A stretch of DNA of 64,000 nucleotides from positions 1 through 64,000 of the IMG/VR virus record IMGVR_UViG_3300023210_000031; one strand, written 5' to 3'. The notes below the pieces were generated by a model, which worked only from the letters and a program-made list of their open reading frames with translations, searched no databases and was not told the origin of the DNA. The DNA is from a virus. Below, piece by piece: positions 54,179 to 63,941 of this stretch. Every line of letters starts with the position of its first letter. The first letter of the stretch is position 1. Made by a program: the position numbers and the translations under genes.

Positions 54179-55350
54179 ATATCAATCCTCCTCATGTTGC
54201 CGAAGTCTCTGCCGGCACTAACATTGACTAAAAAATCTCCAATTTTGTTCCGGGAAAAAATTTCCTTGATCTCGTATATCAAGGCTCGCTCTTCCTGTGC
54301 CAAATCCACCACAAAGCTGTCGTGGATCAAGAATACTATCTTAGATTTCTTCCCCTCTAGGATCTTGTTTATCTTCATAGCTTGATCAAGAACCAGATCG
54401 CTAGTAGTGCTCTGTAAAATATAGTTCAGGGCATGTCCGTCGTCACATTCTATTTCTCTTCCGTATGGAGTATTGATCTTACCTGAGTTGTAATACTTTT
54501 TTAATACCTTTTCCACCTTATAATAGTCTTGGTCAATGTTCGGATTATATATCGCAGAGAAGATCTTCTTCTTCGCTTCGGCTCTGGTCATTTCCTTTTT
54601 GAAGACATTCTCAATATTCCACTCGTGGATATCTCTTTTCGGCTGCTCTTGTCCAGATAGAGAGAGTAGTGTTCTTAGCTCGGCAGCATTGTAATCAAAC
54701 TCCACAAACAGATCGTTATTCGGTTTGACTATTTCCCTGAGAGATCGCTCAATGTTTAGAATGGGAAAGCTAGAATTTGTTACTGTTAGCCTGCCGGTAA
54801 TAGTCCCGAACTGATTGTATTCTATCGAAGTCTTTCCTCTGACTCTATGGAGGAAGTTTCTAACTGCCGAATTTCCGAGCTTGCCTCGGAGGCTCGATGT
54901 ATCAATCTTGAGAGTGTTTTCTTTGATTCCGGCAAATAGTTTTTCCAGCCCAAGCATGAAGTCGTATGCCTCTGGCTTGTGGAGGTTTTGATGAACATGC
55001 TCAAGAATCTCACATTTGAGCTGGGAGATTTCTTTCATAAACCATGGCGGGACCAGATCGTATACACATACATCTTGGACTTCTATTTTACTATTCTTGA
55101 TGGCTGTTTCGAATGCCTTTCTTTTTTCCAGTGCTCCGTCCCAGTCTCTACCCAGATGCTCGGGGCACATTTCTCCCAAAGATTTGCCGCCACAATAAAG
55201 CTTCAGATACTCTATTCCGTCTTGGTGATGAGAATGGGAGTAGTCCCATGTTACATTGTTTTTGTCGGGATCGGGGCTCGTATCGTGGATGGCGCCGTCA
55301 TAGTAATATCCTAAACACTCTTCCTTCGAATCAAGAGTTATGTAAAACAA
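54175..55350 (-). CDS. Family A DNA polymerase, compact
   Basis: 391 residues, much shorter than T7 or E. coli enzymes. The polymerase core is present: FGTITGRLTV (181-190), motif A VEFDYNAAELRTLLSLSG (Asp 219), fingers helix RAEAKKKIFSAIYNP (256-270), NTPYGREI, and motif C FLIHDSFVVD (340-349), in which HDS replaces the common HDE. No 3'-5' exonuclease domain is seen in the N-terminal 150 residues. It may serve in repair, primer processing or lagging-strand synthesis beside the Pol III alpha enzyme. It overlaps the MazG gene by 4 bases. Confidence 0.85.
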   Translation of the reverse strand: MFYITLDSKEECLGYYYDGAIHDTSPDPDKNNVTWDYSHSHHQDGIEYLKLYCGGKSLGEMCPEHLGRDWDGALEKRKAFETAIKNSKIEVQDVCVYDLVPPWFMKEISQLKCEILEHVHQNLHKPEAYDFMLGLEKLFAGIKENTLKIDTSSLRGKLGNSAVRNFLHRVRGKTSIEYNQFGTITGRLTVTNSSFPILNIERSLREIVKPNNDLFVEFDYNAAELRTLLSLSGQEQPKRDIHEWNIENVFKKEMTRAEAKKKIFSAIYNPNIDQDYYKVEKVLKKYYNSGKINTPYGREIECDDGHALNYILQSTTSDLVLDQAMKINKILEGKKSKIVFLIHDSFVVDLAQEERALIYEIKEIFSRNKIGDFLVNVSAGRDFGNMRRIDI

Positions 55351-55351
55351 G

Positions 55352-56572
55352 CTATCCTCGCTTTCTTTTAAGCATGAAAGTTCCTCGGCGATATTTGTCT
55401 ATCTGAGAGCTTTCTTTCCACGGTCGGCGGACCTCTTTATTGATGAATTTGTATGCTGCTTCTTCTCCGGAGTAGAGAAAGAACTCTGCTGCCTTTGAGG
55501 CAACCTGGTCAAGCTTGTATTGGTTCCAGTCTCGGTTCGTCTCTTTCGCTCTAATAAACACATACAGCCTAATCCAGAATGAATTATCAAAATACCACTC
55601 CTCGTTATATTGTTCTTTGCTAATGGTATCACGATGGATAATCTTTGTCAAGCTTTTCTTTTTACCTTTTCCTCCCACGAGGGGGATTCTGACTGTCGGA
55701 AGGGTTTTGACGAAGGCATTGTAAAACTCTCTCATATACACTTTGAGATTTGGTATATCAAAGTGGTGGGATCGATAGTAGTATTTGTCTACCATGGTTT
55801 CGGAGTTTATCCCGTAGGTATTCATATGATTTTGAATCTGAGGGGCATATGGTAGTGCTAGCAATCTCCACGGGGCATTCTTATCGAGAACGAATCCATT
55901 GTTTGCTGCAATCTGCCTGTATATTTCGAAGTTGGAGTCATTAGTGTAGGATAGTATTTTCTCTAGATCGTCTCCGTGATCGAGGGAGTCTTCGATCTCG
56001 ACAGCAAGTCCGCTATACATTGGAGTTCCCAAGTTGCTTGTTATGTATTCCGTCTTTGTAAATGGCGAGAGCAGTGTTGTTCTGTCTATCAGTATCGTGA
56101 ACTGCTCAACGAAGTCCTGGAAGCTTTGGATGCGCTCGTTGATTTCTGGGGAGGATAGAAATGGGAAGAGGTAGTTGCTATAAAAAGAGTTTATAAACGA
56201 ATCGTAATCGCTGTTGACGCTTTGCCAGCCTCGAAGGGGTTGTAGAAAATTTGTGTCCTCTATGAACCCTCCGGCATATAACATCCCATCCGAACGAAGT
56301 AAGTCCATATTTCTTCGGAATGTGGTAAAGGCATCTGCTACAAAGTTCAAAGCTACCACACTTGTCTCGTCATCGGGTATTTCTTTTAGGAAGTTCTGGG
56401 ATGGGTATATTGAGTCTTGGTTCTTATCAATCCTGCCAAATAAAATATGGTCGTACCAATAGTCGGCAGAGCTCTGCTCTAAAATACCGACAGGGTAGTT
56501 CTTTATATACGACAGTCTCTCGCTGTAAGAGCTGCTTGCTGGGAGGCTATTTGATCCAAAACTTAGCTTCAT
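55352..56572 (-). CDS. Virion/baseplate-associated protein
   Basis: 406 residues. MKLSFGSNSLPASSSYSERL, FGRIDKNQDSIYPSQNFLKE, an aromatic-rich middle, and a basic end (KYRRGTFMLKRKRG). I do not recognise the family by name; its position at the head of the tail cluster and the size suggest a structural or baseplate component. An in-frame shorter start is not obvious. Confidence 0.5.
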   Translation of the reverse strand: MKLSFGSNSLPASSSYSERLSYIKNYPVGILEQSSADYWYDHILFGRIDKNQDSIYPSQNFLKEIPDDETSVVALNFVADAFTTFRRNMDLLRSDGMLYAGGFIEDTNFLQPLRGWQSVNSDYDSFINSFYSNYLFPFLSSPEINERIQSFQDFVEQFTILIDRTTLLSPFTKTEYITSNLGTPMYSGLAVEIEDSLDHGDDLEKILSYTNDSNFEIYRQIAANNGFVLDKNAPWRLLALPYAPQIQNHMNTYGINSETMVDKYYYRSHHFDIPNLKVYMREFYNAFVKTLPTVRIPLVGGKGKKKSLTKIIHRDTISKEQYNEEWYFDNSFWIRLYVFIRAKETNRDWNQYKLDQVASKAAEFFLYSGEEAAYKFINKEVRRPWKESSQIDKYRRGTFMLKRKRG

Positions 56573-56587
56573 TCTTTGCTCCTAATC

Positions 56588-59350
56588 TTACTTTCTACCG
56601 TAATTACTGTTGGCAGCATCAGAGTTTGTTGATGTGATGTCTGATAGCGACGGCTCTGGCGGCTGCGGTGGTGGGGCTGATGGAAGACTCAATAAATACT
56701 TGTTGCCGTCTATCGCCTTAACACCGCCTAGTGCTCCTCCGTCATCGTCTTCGAGTTCGTCTTTTCCAAGAGGGAACGACTGAAAATTACAGTCGAGCGA
56801 ACTCTGGAGGGTTCCCATTGATATCTCTGATGATATCTTATGTACTATATAGTAGCCTCCCAAGCCGAGTTTTGTAGCAATGGATCGTCTAGAGCTGAGT
56901 GATCCAACTCCTGTAAGTGCGGGTGAAATAAAGACAGCTTGTCCTGGGTAGAACGGTGACGAGCCAAACAGTTCTACAGTCGAATTGTATGGTAGCTTGA
57001 GGACACCGACATTAACATTCCCCGTCTCTCTGGATTTCAATATCCTTTGATCTCTCAGTCTGCTCTCCATCTGCTTGAACTTAACTCCCTTGACGATTCC
57101 CCTGTCTGAACCAGGAGTAAGATGATAAACTCCATTCTCAGCACTTGTCTGTTCGCTAGGATCTAGCCTGAGCCATGCTGGCACTCGTGAGCCGTAAATG
57201 ATAAAGAAATTGGATGGGGACTGGAAGCCTCCATCAGTCGATAGCCTTGGTGGAGCGATCCGGAAATCTGGGTGTGGTTTGGGGATGTCCAACATGGAGC
57301 CCTTATTTCTTTGTAGTTTTTTTGAGTGTCCAGACACAGTAGTGGCTTTGATGGAAGCCCTGTCTTCAGTAAATTTTTTCCGAGCATCTTCTCCCACTCG
57401 ATTCGAAACGAAGCTATCGAGGGCATTATCTATTAGCTCGGTAGTTACCTTCTTTATAAAATTATCAAATGTGAATGTTGAGCTTCCCCTCTTCATCACA
57501 TTTTCGTACATAAAGAGATTGTACATATCAAGAGATATTGGCATCGAGGAAAGATTAACCCTTATTCTCTTGACATTCTTCAAGTCCTCAGAAGAAAGTT
57601 GTTCTTGCTGTATTTCGATTTTTCCCTTCTTGTTTTTCACCTTCTTTTCTCTTGGTGGAGGGAACAAGTAAAATTCATAATCACCAACAACTACTTCGGA
57701 AACCATGGAGTCGTTTTGCTTTAGAGCCTCAGCCATATAATTGATGAGATCACCCAGGTAGAAATACGAGATGGTCCTCTTTCCTGTTGGTGTAGGCTTG
57801 CTGTCTAGGTTTTTGCCAGCCTTCTCTTTCTCCCTAAATTCCTTAATAAGATCTTTTACAGCTTGCTCGTCTATAATTCCTTTTGGGAAGATCTGCCCCA
57901 AGCTCTTGGACTTAGGCAGGATGCCGCTCTTATACTGATCCTCGCTCACGGAGAACGAGAATAGCCGCTGTGCTCCAACGAGGTGCTGGAGGAATTTCGT
58001 GTAGTTCGATGCTCTATTTCTTTGAGTGGCTTTTTCGAGCTCTTCTTGAAGCTCGTCTCTTTTGTCTTTCAAAGCCTTTTTTGCCTCTGACTCCTTTTCG
58101 TTTTTGAGATTCTTTTTGTTTGTCGCGATCTTGTTTTTGACTTTTTTAAGTTCCTCTTCTGTCTTGTCGTCTGAGTCTTTTTTCGTGCCAATCGTGAGAA
58201 CATTGGATGTGTATTGATCGGAGAGAAATTCTCCGGAGGCAGTGTATGATACTTTCAGCTCTATGCTGCCGTCCTCTTTGAAATCAAACTCTGTCTGGTT
58301 GGGGTACAGAGATAAGAAAACCCGGCTGTCCTCAAGTGCAAGCTTTAGTTCTGGCGACAAATCGGCATTGTCTGGATACTTATATCCCATCTCGGCGAGG
58401 ATTTCGATCTTCTCAGGATCAACTTGGGCAGCTTCGTCTTCCTCTTTCGTATTTTCTGGACTGTGAAGAATCAGGTCCATCCACGAAATTCCGGATGACG
58501 GCTTCTGCAGATCGACCATCGAAGAGAAGGAAAGAACAATTTCGGCAGTCAACGATCTTCGTGCGTTAAACAAGTTATCTCCGTTAGTCTCCCAAGAAAA
58601 GCTCTTTAAGCCAACATTTTTATAACTATCAGAGCCATCAGCAAAATACTTTTTCATGTCTGGCGATGTTGTAGAGAACTTGAACTCTTCTATGATCCGC
58701 TTTCCAGTGGTGTCCTTCTTGCTCTTAAAGAATCTGATATATGGTATCAAGCTACTCAATTGAGCAGGAGTGATTGCCATCAAAGGCAACAGACCCGTGC
58801 CGATGGTTAATGTGTTTATCAGATTTCCTTCTGAGTTAGCGAGTATCAGATTGTTCATATCTTCTGGCTTTGGTATGTTTTTCGAAGCAATAAAGCTCTC
58901 AACATTCTGAATCAAATATGCTTGCTCTGTCTGTTCAAAAATACCTTTCCTTGATTCTCGCTTCTTTCTCCTGCCGCCAGCAACTCTGTTGTTGCCTTCT
59001 CTAATCTTTCTTTCAGCCTCTCTTTCGGCTAGCCTTCGTAACTTCCTTTGGCGCTCTTTTTCGTCTTTACTTACTCCGGTAAGTTCACCGTAAACCAGGT
59101 CAGGTCCATCGACCGAACTCTGTTCAATCCCAAGCTCAGCTAGGGCGGCAGCATTGCCAGTATCTGTGTCTATCGATATCGGACTATCTTCTTCGTCCGA
59201 GTATTGGGCGATTAAAGCTGGATCAAGGGATTGATCCAGATCTGAAATGGGCTCCTTGGTGCTATTGTTATCCTCAATTGGCTTACCACCCTTAGTCCAC
59301 CCCCGTTGAGTGTTGGTGGATAGGGCAGCATCTAGTTCTTCGTCTTCCAC
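56588..59350 (-). CDS. Large baseplate/hub-like structural protein
   Basis: 920 residues. A disordered, charged N terminus (through residue 140, with EKERQRKLRRLAEREAERKI) precedes beta-rich domains. A coiled coil lies around residues 400-450. The end has GSSPFYPGQAVFISPALTG and GLGGYYIVHKISSEISMGTL, the G-x-Y-x-I-x-K-x-S pattern of T4-like baseplate hub or tail proteins, and a Pro-rich tail. It probably belongs to the baseplate. The stop abuts the LysM gene. Confidence 0.6.
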   Translation of the reverse strand: MEDEELDAALSTNTQRGWTKGGKPIEDNNSTKEPISDLDQSLDPALIAQYSDEEDSPISIDTDTGNAAALAELGIEQSSVDGPDLVYGELTGVSKDEKERQRKLRRLAEREAERKIREGNNRVAGGRRKKRESRKGIFEQTEQAYLIQNVESFIASKNIPKPEDMNNLILANSEGNLINTLTIGTGLLPLMAITPAQLSSLIPYIRFFKSKKDTTGKRIIEEFKFSTTSPDMKKYFADGSDSYKNVGLKSFSWETNGDNLFNARRSLTAEIVLSFSSMVDLQKPSSGISWMDLILHSPENTKEEDEAAQVDPEKIEILAEMGYKYPDNADLSPELKLALEDSRVFLSLYPNQTEFDFKEDGSIELKVSYTASGEFLSDQYTSNVLTIGTKKDSDDKTEEELKKVKNKIATNKKNLKNEKESEAKKALKDKRDELQEELEKATQRNRASNYTKFLQHLVGAQRLFSFSVSEDQYKSGILPKSKSLGQIFPKGIIDEQAVKDLIKEFREKEKAGKNLDSKPTPTGKRTISYFYLGDLINYMAEALKQNDSMVSEVVVGDYEFYLFPPPREKKVKNKKGKIEIQQEQLSSEDLKNVKRIRVNLSSMPISLDMYNLFMYENVMKRGSSTFTFDNFIKKVTTELIDNALDSFVSNRVGEDARKKFTEDRASIKATTVSGHSKKLQRNKGSMLDIPKPHPDFRIAPPRLSTDGGFQSPSNFFIIYGSRVPAWLRLDPSEQTSAENGVYHLTPGSDRGIVKGVKFKQMESRLRDQRILKSRETGNVNVGVLKLPYNSTVELFGSSPFYPGQAVFISPALTGVGSLSSRRSIATKLGLGGYYIVHKISSEISMGTLQSSLDCNFQSFPLGKDELEDDDGGALGGVKAIDGNKYLLSLPSAPPPQPPEPSLSDITSTNSDAANSNYGRK

Positions 59351-59611
59351 TTATGCTGATCTCCTCATATAGATTGAGAGTGCCCTATCGAGCGGCTGAG
59401 GCACTTCGATGGTGTCGCCGACGGTAATGTGGGATTCGGTGGGAGCTTGGTTGTACCAGGCTATGAGCCACCACAGGGTGGGATCTCCGTAGAAGGTGTT
59501 AGCCAACTTATAAAGCCTATCTCCCACTTTCCAAACAACAGTAGTGCTCTCCAAGAAAGCTTGCTCTTCTTCTGTGGGGTAACTGATGCTAGGAGTTCCG
59601 AACTGTCTCAT
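59351..59611 (-). CDS. LysM-type baseplate wedge protein (gp53-like)
   Basis: 86 residues from MRQFGTPSISYPTEEEQAFL; GAGGAG lies 8 bases before ATG 59611, and longer frames overlap the promoter. TVVWKVGDRLYKLANTFYGD, PTLWWLIAWYNQAPTESHIT and VGDTIEVPQPLDRAL form a LysM domain, as in T4 gp53 and similar wedge proteins. It probably joins the baseplate to the tail tube. Confidence 0.75.
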   Translation of the reverse strand: MRQFGTPSISYPTEEEQAFLESTTVVWKVGDRLYKLANTFYGDPTLWWLIAWYNQAPTESHITVGDTIEVPQPLDRALSIYMRRSA

Positions 59612-59675
59612 AGTTCTTACTCCTCTCTTCTCTCTTAACTTCTTATCTCTCTCGGAATTATTCCTGGAGATTTTC

Positions 59676-59705
59676 ATATTATCATATCTGGATACCATTT
59701 GTCAA
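59676..59705 (-). promoter_or_regulatory. Probable sigma70-type promoter
   Basis: TTGACA (59700-59705), 18-base spacer, TAATAT (59676-59681) on the minus strand, upstream of the LysM gene. Confidence 0.6.
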
Positions 59706-59720
59706 CTCCATTTTCTTTAT

Positions 59721-60683
59721 TTAGCTATCGCCGCCAGTTCTGCTTATTGTCCCAAATAAGCTGCCCAGCTTTCTAACGGGGGAGAGCATTTTGTTTTTCT
59801 GAACTTCATAGCGAGCTAGCATGAGATCTTTCTGTAGATTGAGATCGGTTGAGATGCTTCTCTCTCTAATGATCTGTCGCTTCGGCTCGAATGGCTTTAA
59901 AGTGCTTGGATCTGGCGGGGGTATGGCAGGCGGGTGGGGTGCTCTCTCGCCACCATATGGGTATCGTCCAGGTTCCCGGCGAGTGCCATCGGGTCCGTAT
60001 CCTAATTTTTGCTCATGAATAACGGAAAGTTCAAGATCTATCGTTATAGCCTGGGGATAAAGTATGCCGGGCTCGGGATCGAAAAATCCCTCATCTAAGC
60101 TCGGATTATATTTGAAGCCGCCTATAGTACAAGTAAGTCCAGCAGTTTCGGCTAGTGCCATGCCTTCACCCTCAGTCAGCCCTTGCTTACAGATCAGGTT
60201 CCCTAGCTTAACTCTGAACATTGGTCCAGCTTTTAAATTTGTACTGGACTCTCCGTCTCCATCGTAAGCCGGGTACATCATGGATGCGAATCGGTTTGCC
60301 TTATCCATATTTGCTCTCGCTTCTTGGAGGTTGGAGGCGACGACAGAAAAAGCCACATTGATTATCCTCTCTGTATTCTGGTATGTGATAACAGGGTCAG
60401 TCCTACCAAAGACCTGCTCTTTGTTGTGACTAACATTGAAGTTATCGCTGAAGTCTGTCAGAAAGGCTTTGAAGTAAAGGGATGTCTTGGAAATGATGTG
60501 ATATATCTCAATGAAGTGTCCTCGCCTGATGGCGCCCTCTGTTGTCGGATCATTGTAGAACTGACTCCCTTGAGCATCTGGGGCGGCATTGCCATAAGAT
60601 AGAGCCTTCGCCAGGTTAGGGTCTTCGCCCAGGGCTCGATCATGACCAGCAATCAACCCATCCAGATCTAAATCGTCTTCCAT
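59721..60683 (-). CDS. Tail/baseplate structural protein
   Basis: 320 residues. HFIEIYHIISKTSLYFKAFL, DNFNVSHNKEQVFGRTDPVI, RIINVAFSVVASNLQEARAN and PMFRVKLGNLICKQGL follow the plan of tail-tube-initiator/baseplate proteins in marine T4-like phages. A Pro-rich linker (APHPPAIPPPDPSTLKPFEP) and a helical end follow. A late-type element and GAGGAG precede the start. Confidence 0.6.
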   Translation of the reverse strand: MEDDLDLDGLIAGHDRALGEDPNLAKALSYGNAAPDAQGSQFYNDPTTEGAIRRGHFIEIYHIISKTSLYFKAFLTDFSDNFNVSHNKEQVFGRTDPVITYQNTERIINVAFSVVASNLQEARANMDKANRFASMMYPAYDGDGESSTNLKAGPMFRVKLGNLICKQGLTEGEGMALAETAGLTCTIGGFKYNPSLDEGFFDPEPGILYPQAITIDLELSVIHEQKLGYGPDGTRREPGRYPYGGERAPHPPAIPPPDPSTLKPFEPKRQIIRERSISTDLNLQKDLMLARYEVQKNKMLSPVRKLGSLFGTISRTGGDS

Positions 60684-60702
60684 AGTGATTTTCTCCTCTA
60701 TT

Positions 60703-60710
60703 ATAAATAG
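60703..60710 (-). promoter_or_regulatory. Late-type promoter element
   Basis: Minus strand CTATTTAT, 20 bases before the structural gene at 60683, with GAGGAG in between. Same geometry as 31715. Confidence 0.55.
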
Positions 60711-60737
60711 GAAGGTGGAGCTTTTTTATCGTGATTT

Positions 60738-63530
60738 CTATCGGCGCCGATTGATCGTTCCGTTGACTGAATTCCAGATGTATTCGTTCAGTGCTTTGCC
60801 GCCTATTTCGAGCCTGATAATTGTCTCTCCGGCTCCTGCTCCAGCAGGCTGAGCAGCTCCTGTGGCTTTTAGAATCTCGGCAAGAGCATCAACATTGTCT
60901 TTGTTTTTTACTACTTCTTTTTGATACTCTTTTGCTTCCTCGATAACCTGTACCGCTCCCCGAGCACTTGCTGGTGTTACTTGTGCTGTTGCTTCAAGTG
61001 TCCTCGTAAGATCCCAAGAAAATTTGCCGAACTTATCGGAATCAATGCCTGAAAGGGCAGTTGCTAAGCTATTGATTGCTGAGACAAAGTTGTTTGTCGA
61101 ATCGGCTGCAGCCTTTGAATGGGCGGCAATACTTCTCATGATATTGCTTAGGTGATTAAATTTATCTTGCTTAATTTTATTCCCCGCTACCGCTATCGCA
61201 TTTATTCCTTCGGCTATGCCGAGGAGGAATCCCACAAAGCCGCCGGCTTCGGACCAGCTAGCACTTTCAAAAATGTCAAACAATAACTTTACCGTTGCGC
61301 CAAGCTTCTCAATGGCATCGCCGGCTTTTGCAAAAATGTCTCCCCATGAATCAAACAAAGCAGAAAGTTGCTTTGCTACTTCGGCAAAAGAGAGGAATGT
61401 AACGGTCAGCAAGCCAACGATGACTGTGACTTTACCTATAACTGCCCACGATAGACCGGCACCTATGGCTTTCGAAAAAAGCCAAATTGCTCCCGCGGCC
61501 CCAGCGACGTACCACGCGAAATCTTTCAGTGCCGGCAAGACGATGGTTTTGATTTTTTCAAAAGCCATCACCAGAGTATCGGCGATAAAAGTTGAAACAC
61601 TTGTTTTCATGTTGTCGAAAAATGTTGTCAGTTTGTCTCCGGCGCCTCCATTCTCTGGATCTAGAGATTCCCACCATTTATCTGCCCATTTAATAAATCT
61701 CTTAATCGAAGCTAACATCCCAGTTATTCCATCCATGATCAGATTGGCGGTACCTTCAGCAGCATCGCCGGCACCTTCCATCTTTTTTGAGAAAAAACCT
61801 CCAATCATTTCGCCGACATCTTTGAAGGCTGGGGCGACATCAGTCTCAAACCTCTTTACTAACACCTTAGCCACTTTTGTCACAAACTTTATTGCTGAAA
61901 CCATCGGTCCAGCGATCACATCAGTAACTGACTTTGCTCCCTTTTGGGAACTCATCAGGACACCTATCAATTCTTTTATTGCTTTTGCTACTCCACCCTT
62001 AACAAAGACAGCTTGGAAAAAGTTTCTTATCTGCTCGCCTAGGCTTAGTGTTGACCGAAGCATCGATTGATATCTTTTTTGAGTATTAGCATCTCTTTTT
62101 GCTGCCTTGGCTGCCGCCTTGGCTTCATCTGATTCATACCCCATAAGTTTAGCAAATTTATCAGCAGACATCCCTAGAGTCTCGGCATATGACTTCCTTT
62201 CCATATAGTTCATGTCTTCAAATGTTTTTCCGGCGGAAGAGAAGGCATCCTTAAGTGCTGCTGCTACAGCATCCGGACCTTCTTCTGCCTGTAATCTCAT
62301 CATCTCCATGCTATCAACGAAAGGTCCGCCCAGCAACGCATTCAGGTTTCCTGCTTTGGAGGACGCATCATCGAAAGAATCAAAAGACTCGCCAAGGGAA
62401 GCTAGTTCCTGAATCTCTAACCCTGATGCCTTTGCGGCTGCAGCCAAATCGTAAAACTCGTCCATCATTCTGTTGCCATAAAGAGCCAGGCTTGATGAAA
62501 CGGAGGCAAAATCAGAAGCTAGCTTAGCCGGAGTTGTGCCGAGGGACATTGCCGCAGATGCCATTCCCTTCATCGTGTCCTCTGCCTGCTTAGTAGACAT
62601 TCCCATGCCTTTCGTCAAAAGACTCACACTAGCACCAGTTTCCTGAGCCCCGATGCCTAGCCTTTCGAGCTCGGCAGCGGTCCTTATCATAGACACTCTG
62701 GCTCCCTTAGAGGCATCGGCAAAGCCCTGCCAACTAGCAGCCAAACCAGAAGCAGCCTGGGCTGCTTGCTCTATGTTGACTCCGGTGCCGAGGCTCATTG
62801 CTGCACCAACATCTCTTGCCATGGCTCCAGCATCACCAGCGGCAGCACTAAAGTTAGATATAGCCTCTGAGCTCCTAAACATGAACTCGATACTTGCTTT
62901 GAAAATCGCTTTCATCGCTGATGATATCATACTTACTGGGTTGAAGGCGTCCCAGAGAGCTTTGCCGATACTCAGGACACTCTTGAGGGTTCCTTTGATG
63001 ATACCATCTTGTTTTACTGCCGATCTCCAAGAGCTAAACATATTCTTAGCCATACCAGCAGATTCGCTCTTTGAAATACCAAGCCTAACTGCAATCGAGC
63101 CAAAAATGTCTGAGCTGGACTGGTATACATTATTCTGTGCTTGAGCAGATCTAGTTTGCTTTTCAACTTTCTTCTGACGGGCATCTAGCTTTTCATTCTG
63201 ATCTTTGAGTTTTTTTGATTGCTTTTCTTGTTCGGAAGTTGACTTTCCCTGAGCTTTGTTATATTCTATCTCTGCCTGGATAGCCCTTTGCTTAGCCTCA
63301 TTAGTCATCTTCTGGGCTTCAAATATATCTTCTTGGGTTTCTAGCTGTTCTGCAGAGAGGGCATTAGCCTCGCCGAATGACCCAAGGAGCTTTTCACCAA
63401 AAGAAAGCACAGAGTCCGTCATAGACTTAGCAGACTTCTCAGTCTCCTTGAGATCCTCCGACATCTTGTCGGCAATCTTGGAAAGCTCCTCGGCTTCTCC
63501 CTTTAATTCATCTAATGTCTTCTCAGCCAC
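60738..63530 (-). CDS. Tail tape measure protein
   Basis: 930 residues, by far the longest tail gene. A long coiled-coil N terminus (through about residue 130), many Ala/Gly/Ser-rich helices, and hydrophobic stretches such as AAGAIWLFSKAIGAGLSWAV and GFLLGIAEGINAIAVAGN. This is the composition of tape measures, which set tail length and line the tail tube. Its position directly before tail genes fits. The C terminus ends in a conserved-looking beta segment (GAGETIIRLEIGGKALNEYI). Confidence 0.8.
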   Translation of the reverse strand: MAEKTLDELKGEAEELSKIADKMSEDLKETEKSAKSMTDSVLSFGEKLLGSFGEANALSAEQLETQEDIFEAQKMTNEAKQRAIQAEIEYNKAQGKSTSEQEKQSKKLKDQNEKLDARQKKVEKQTRSAQAQNNVYQSSSDIFGSIAVRLGISKSESAGMAKNMFSSWRSAVKQDGIIKGTLKSVLSIGKALWDAFNPVSMISSAMKAIFKASIEFMFRSSEAISNFSAAAGDAGAMARDVGAAMSLGTGVNIEQAAQAASGLAASWQGFADASKGARVSMIRTAAELERLGIGAQETGASVSLLTKGMGMSTKQAEDTMKGMASAAMSLGTTPAKLASDFASVSSSLALYGNRMMDEFYDLAAAAKASGLEIQELASLGESFDSFDDASSKAGNLNALLGGPFVDSMEMMRLQAEEGPDAVAAALKDAFSSAGKTFEDMNYMERKSYAETLGMSADKFAKLMGYESDEAKAAAKAAKRDANTQKRYQSMLRSTLSLGEQIRNFFQAVFVKGGVAKAIKELIGVLMSSQKGAKSVTDVIAGPMVSAIKFVTKVAKVLVKRFETDVAPAFKDVGEMIGGFFSKKMEGAGDAAEGTANLIMDGITGMLASIKRFIKWADKWWESLDPENGGAGDKLTTFFDNMKTSVSTFIADTLVMAFEKIKTIVLPALKDFAWYVAGAAGAIWLFSKAIGAGLSWAVIGKVTVIVGLLTVTFLSFAEVAKQLSALFDSWGDIFAKAGDAIEKLGATVKLLFDIFESASWSEAGGFVGFLLGIAEGINAIAVAGNKIKQDKFNHLSNIMRSIAAHSKAAADSTNNFVSAINSLATALSGIDSDKFGKFSWDLTRTLEATAQVTPASARGAVQVIEEAKEYQKEVVKNKDNVDALAEILKATGAAQPAGAGAGETIIRLEIGGKALNEYIWNSVNGTINRRR

Positions 63531-63552
63531 TTACTCGTTTTCCCATGGTCTA

Positions 63553-63906
63553 TTATTTGAACGGCCACTTAAGCCCGGTTGCTCTTTCGAATTTATTTAT
63601 CGCTGAATTAAGCTTGCTCTTGTTTCTATATGTCGCCGGACTGTGGAGCCCTTGATTCTTCCAAGTTTGAAGAAACTTCTTTTCTTTAGACAAGACATTA
63701 GCAAAATTGCTAACTTGACTCTTGTTGCCTCGAATCTGAACTGGGAGGGCTCCTCCCCTAAATAAAGATGGCATAATCCATCTGAGGGCTGCTCCGAAAG
63801 TAAGAACCCAAGATTCATTTATTTGTCCGCTCTCATCTTTCATCTTCGTGAAATCAATAACACTCGGTACTATTTCGCCGCTTTCTTCTATTTTGCTATC
63901 TTTCAT
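63553..63906 (-). CDS. Small conserved tail-region protein
   Basis: 117 residues. DESGQINESWVLTFGAALRW, IMPSLFRGGALPVQIRGNKS, SKEKKFLQTWKNQGLHSPAT and INKFERATGLKWPFK match a small protein found next to tape measure genes in marine myophages. It may be a tail-assembly chaperone or virion component. A late-type element and GGAGG precede it. Confidence 0.65.
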   Translation of the reverse strand: MKDSKIEESGEIVPSVIDFTKMKDESGQINESWVLTFGAALRWIMPSLFRGGALPVQIRGNKSQVSNFANVLSKEKKFLQTWKNQGLHSPATYRNKSKLNSAINKFERATGLKWPFK

Positions 63907-63920
63907 AGGGTAGCCTCCAC

Positions 63921-63930
63921 AATAAGTAGT
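63921..63930 (-). promoter_or_regulatory. Late-type promoter element
   Basis: Minus strand ACTACTTATT just before the GGAGG of the gene at 63906, after a terminator. It would give a very short leader. Confidence 0.45.
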
Positions 63931-63941
63931 TTTTTAGCACG

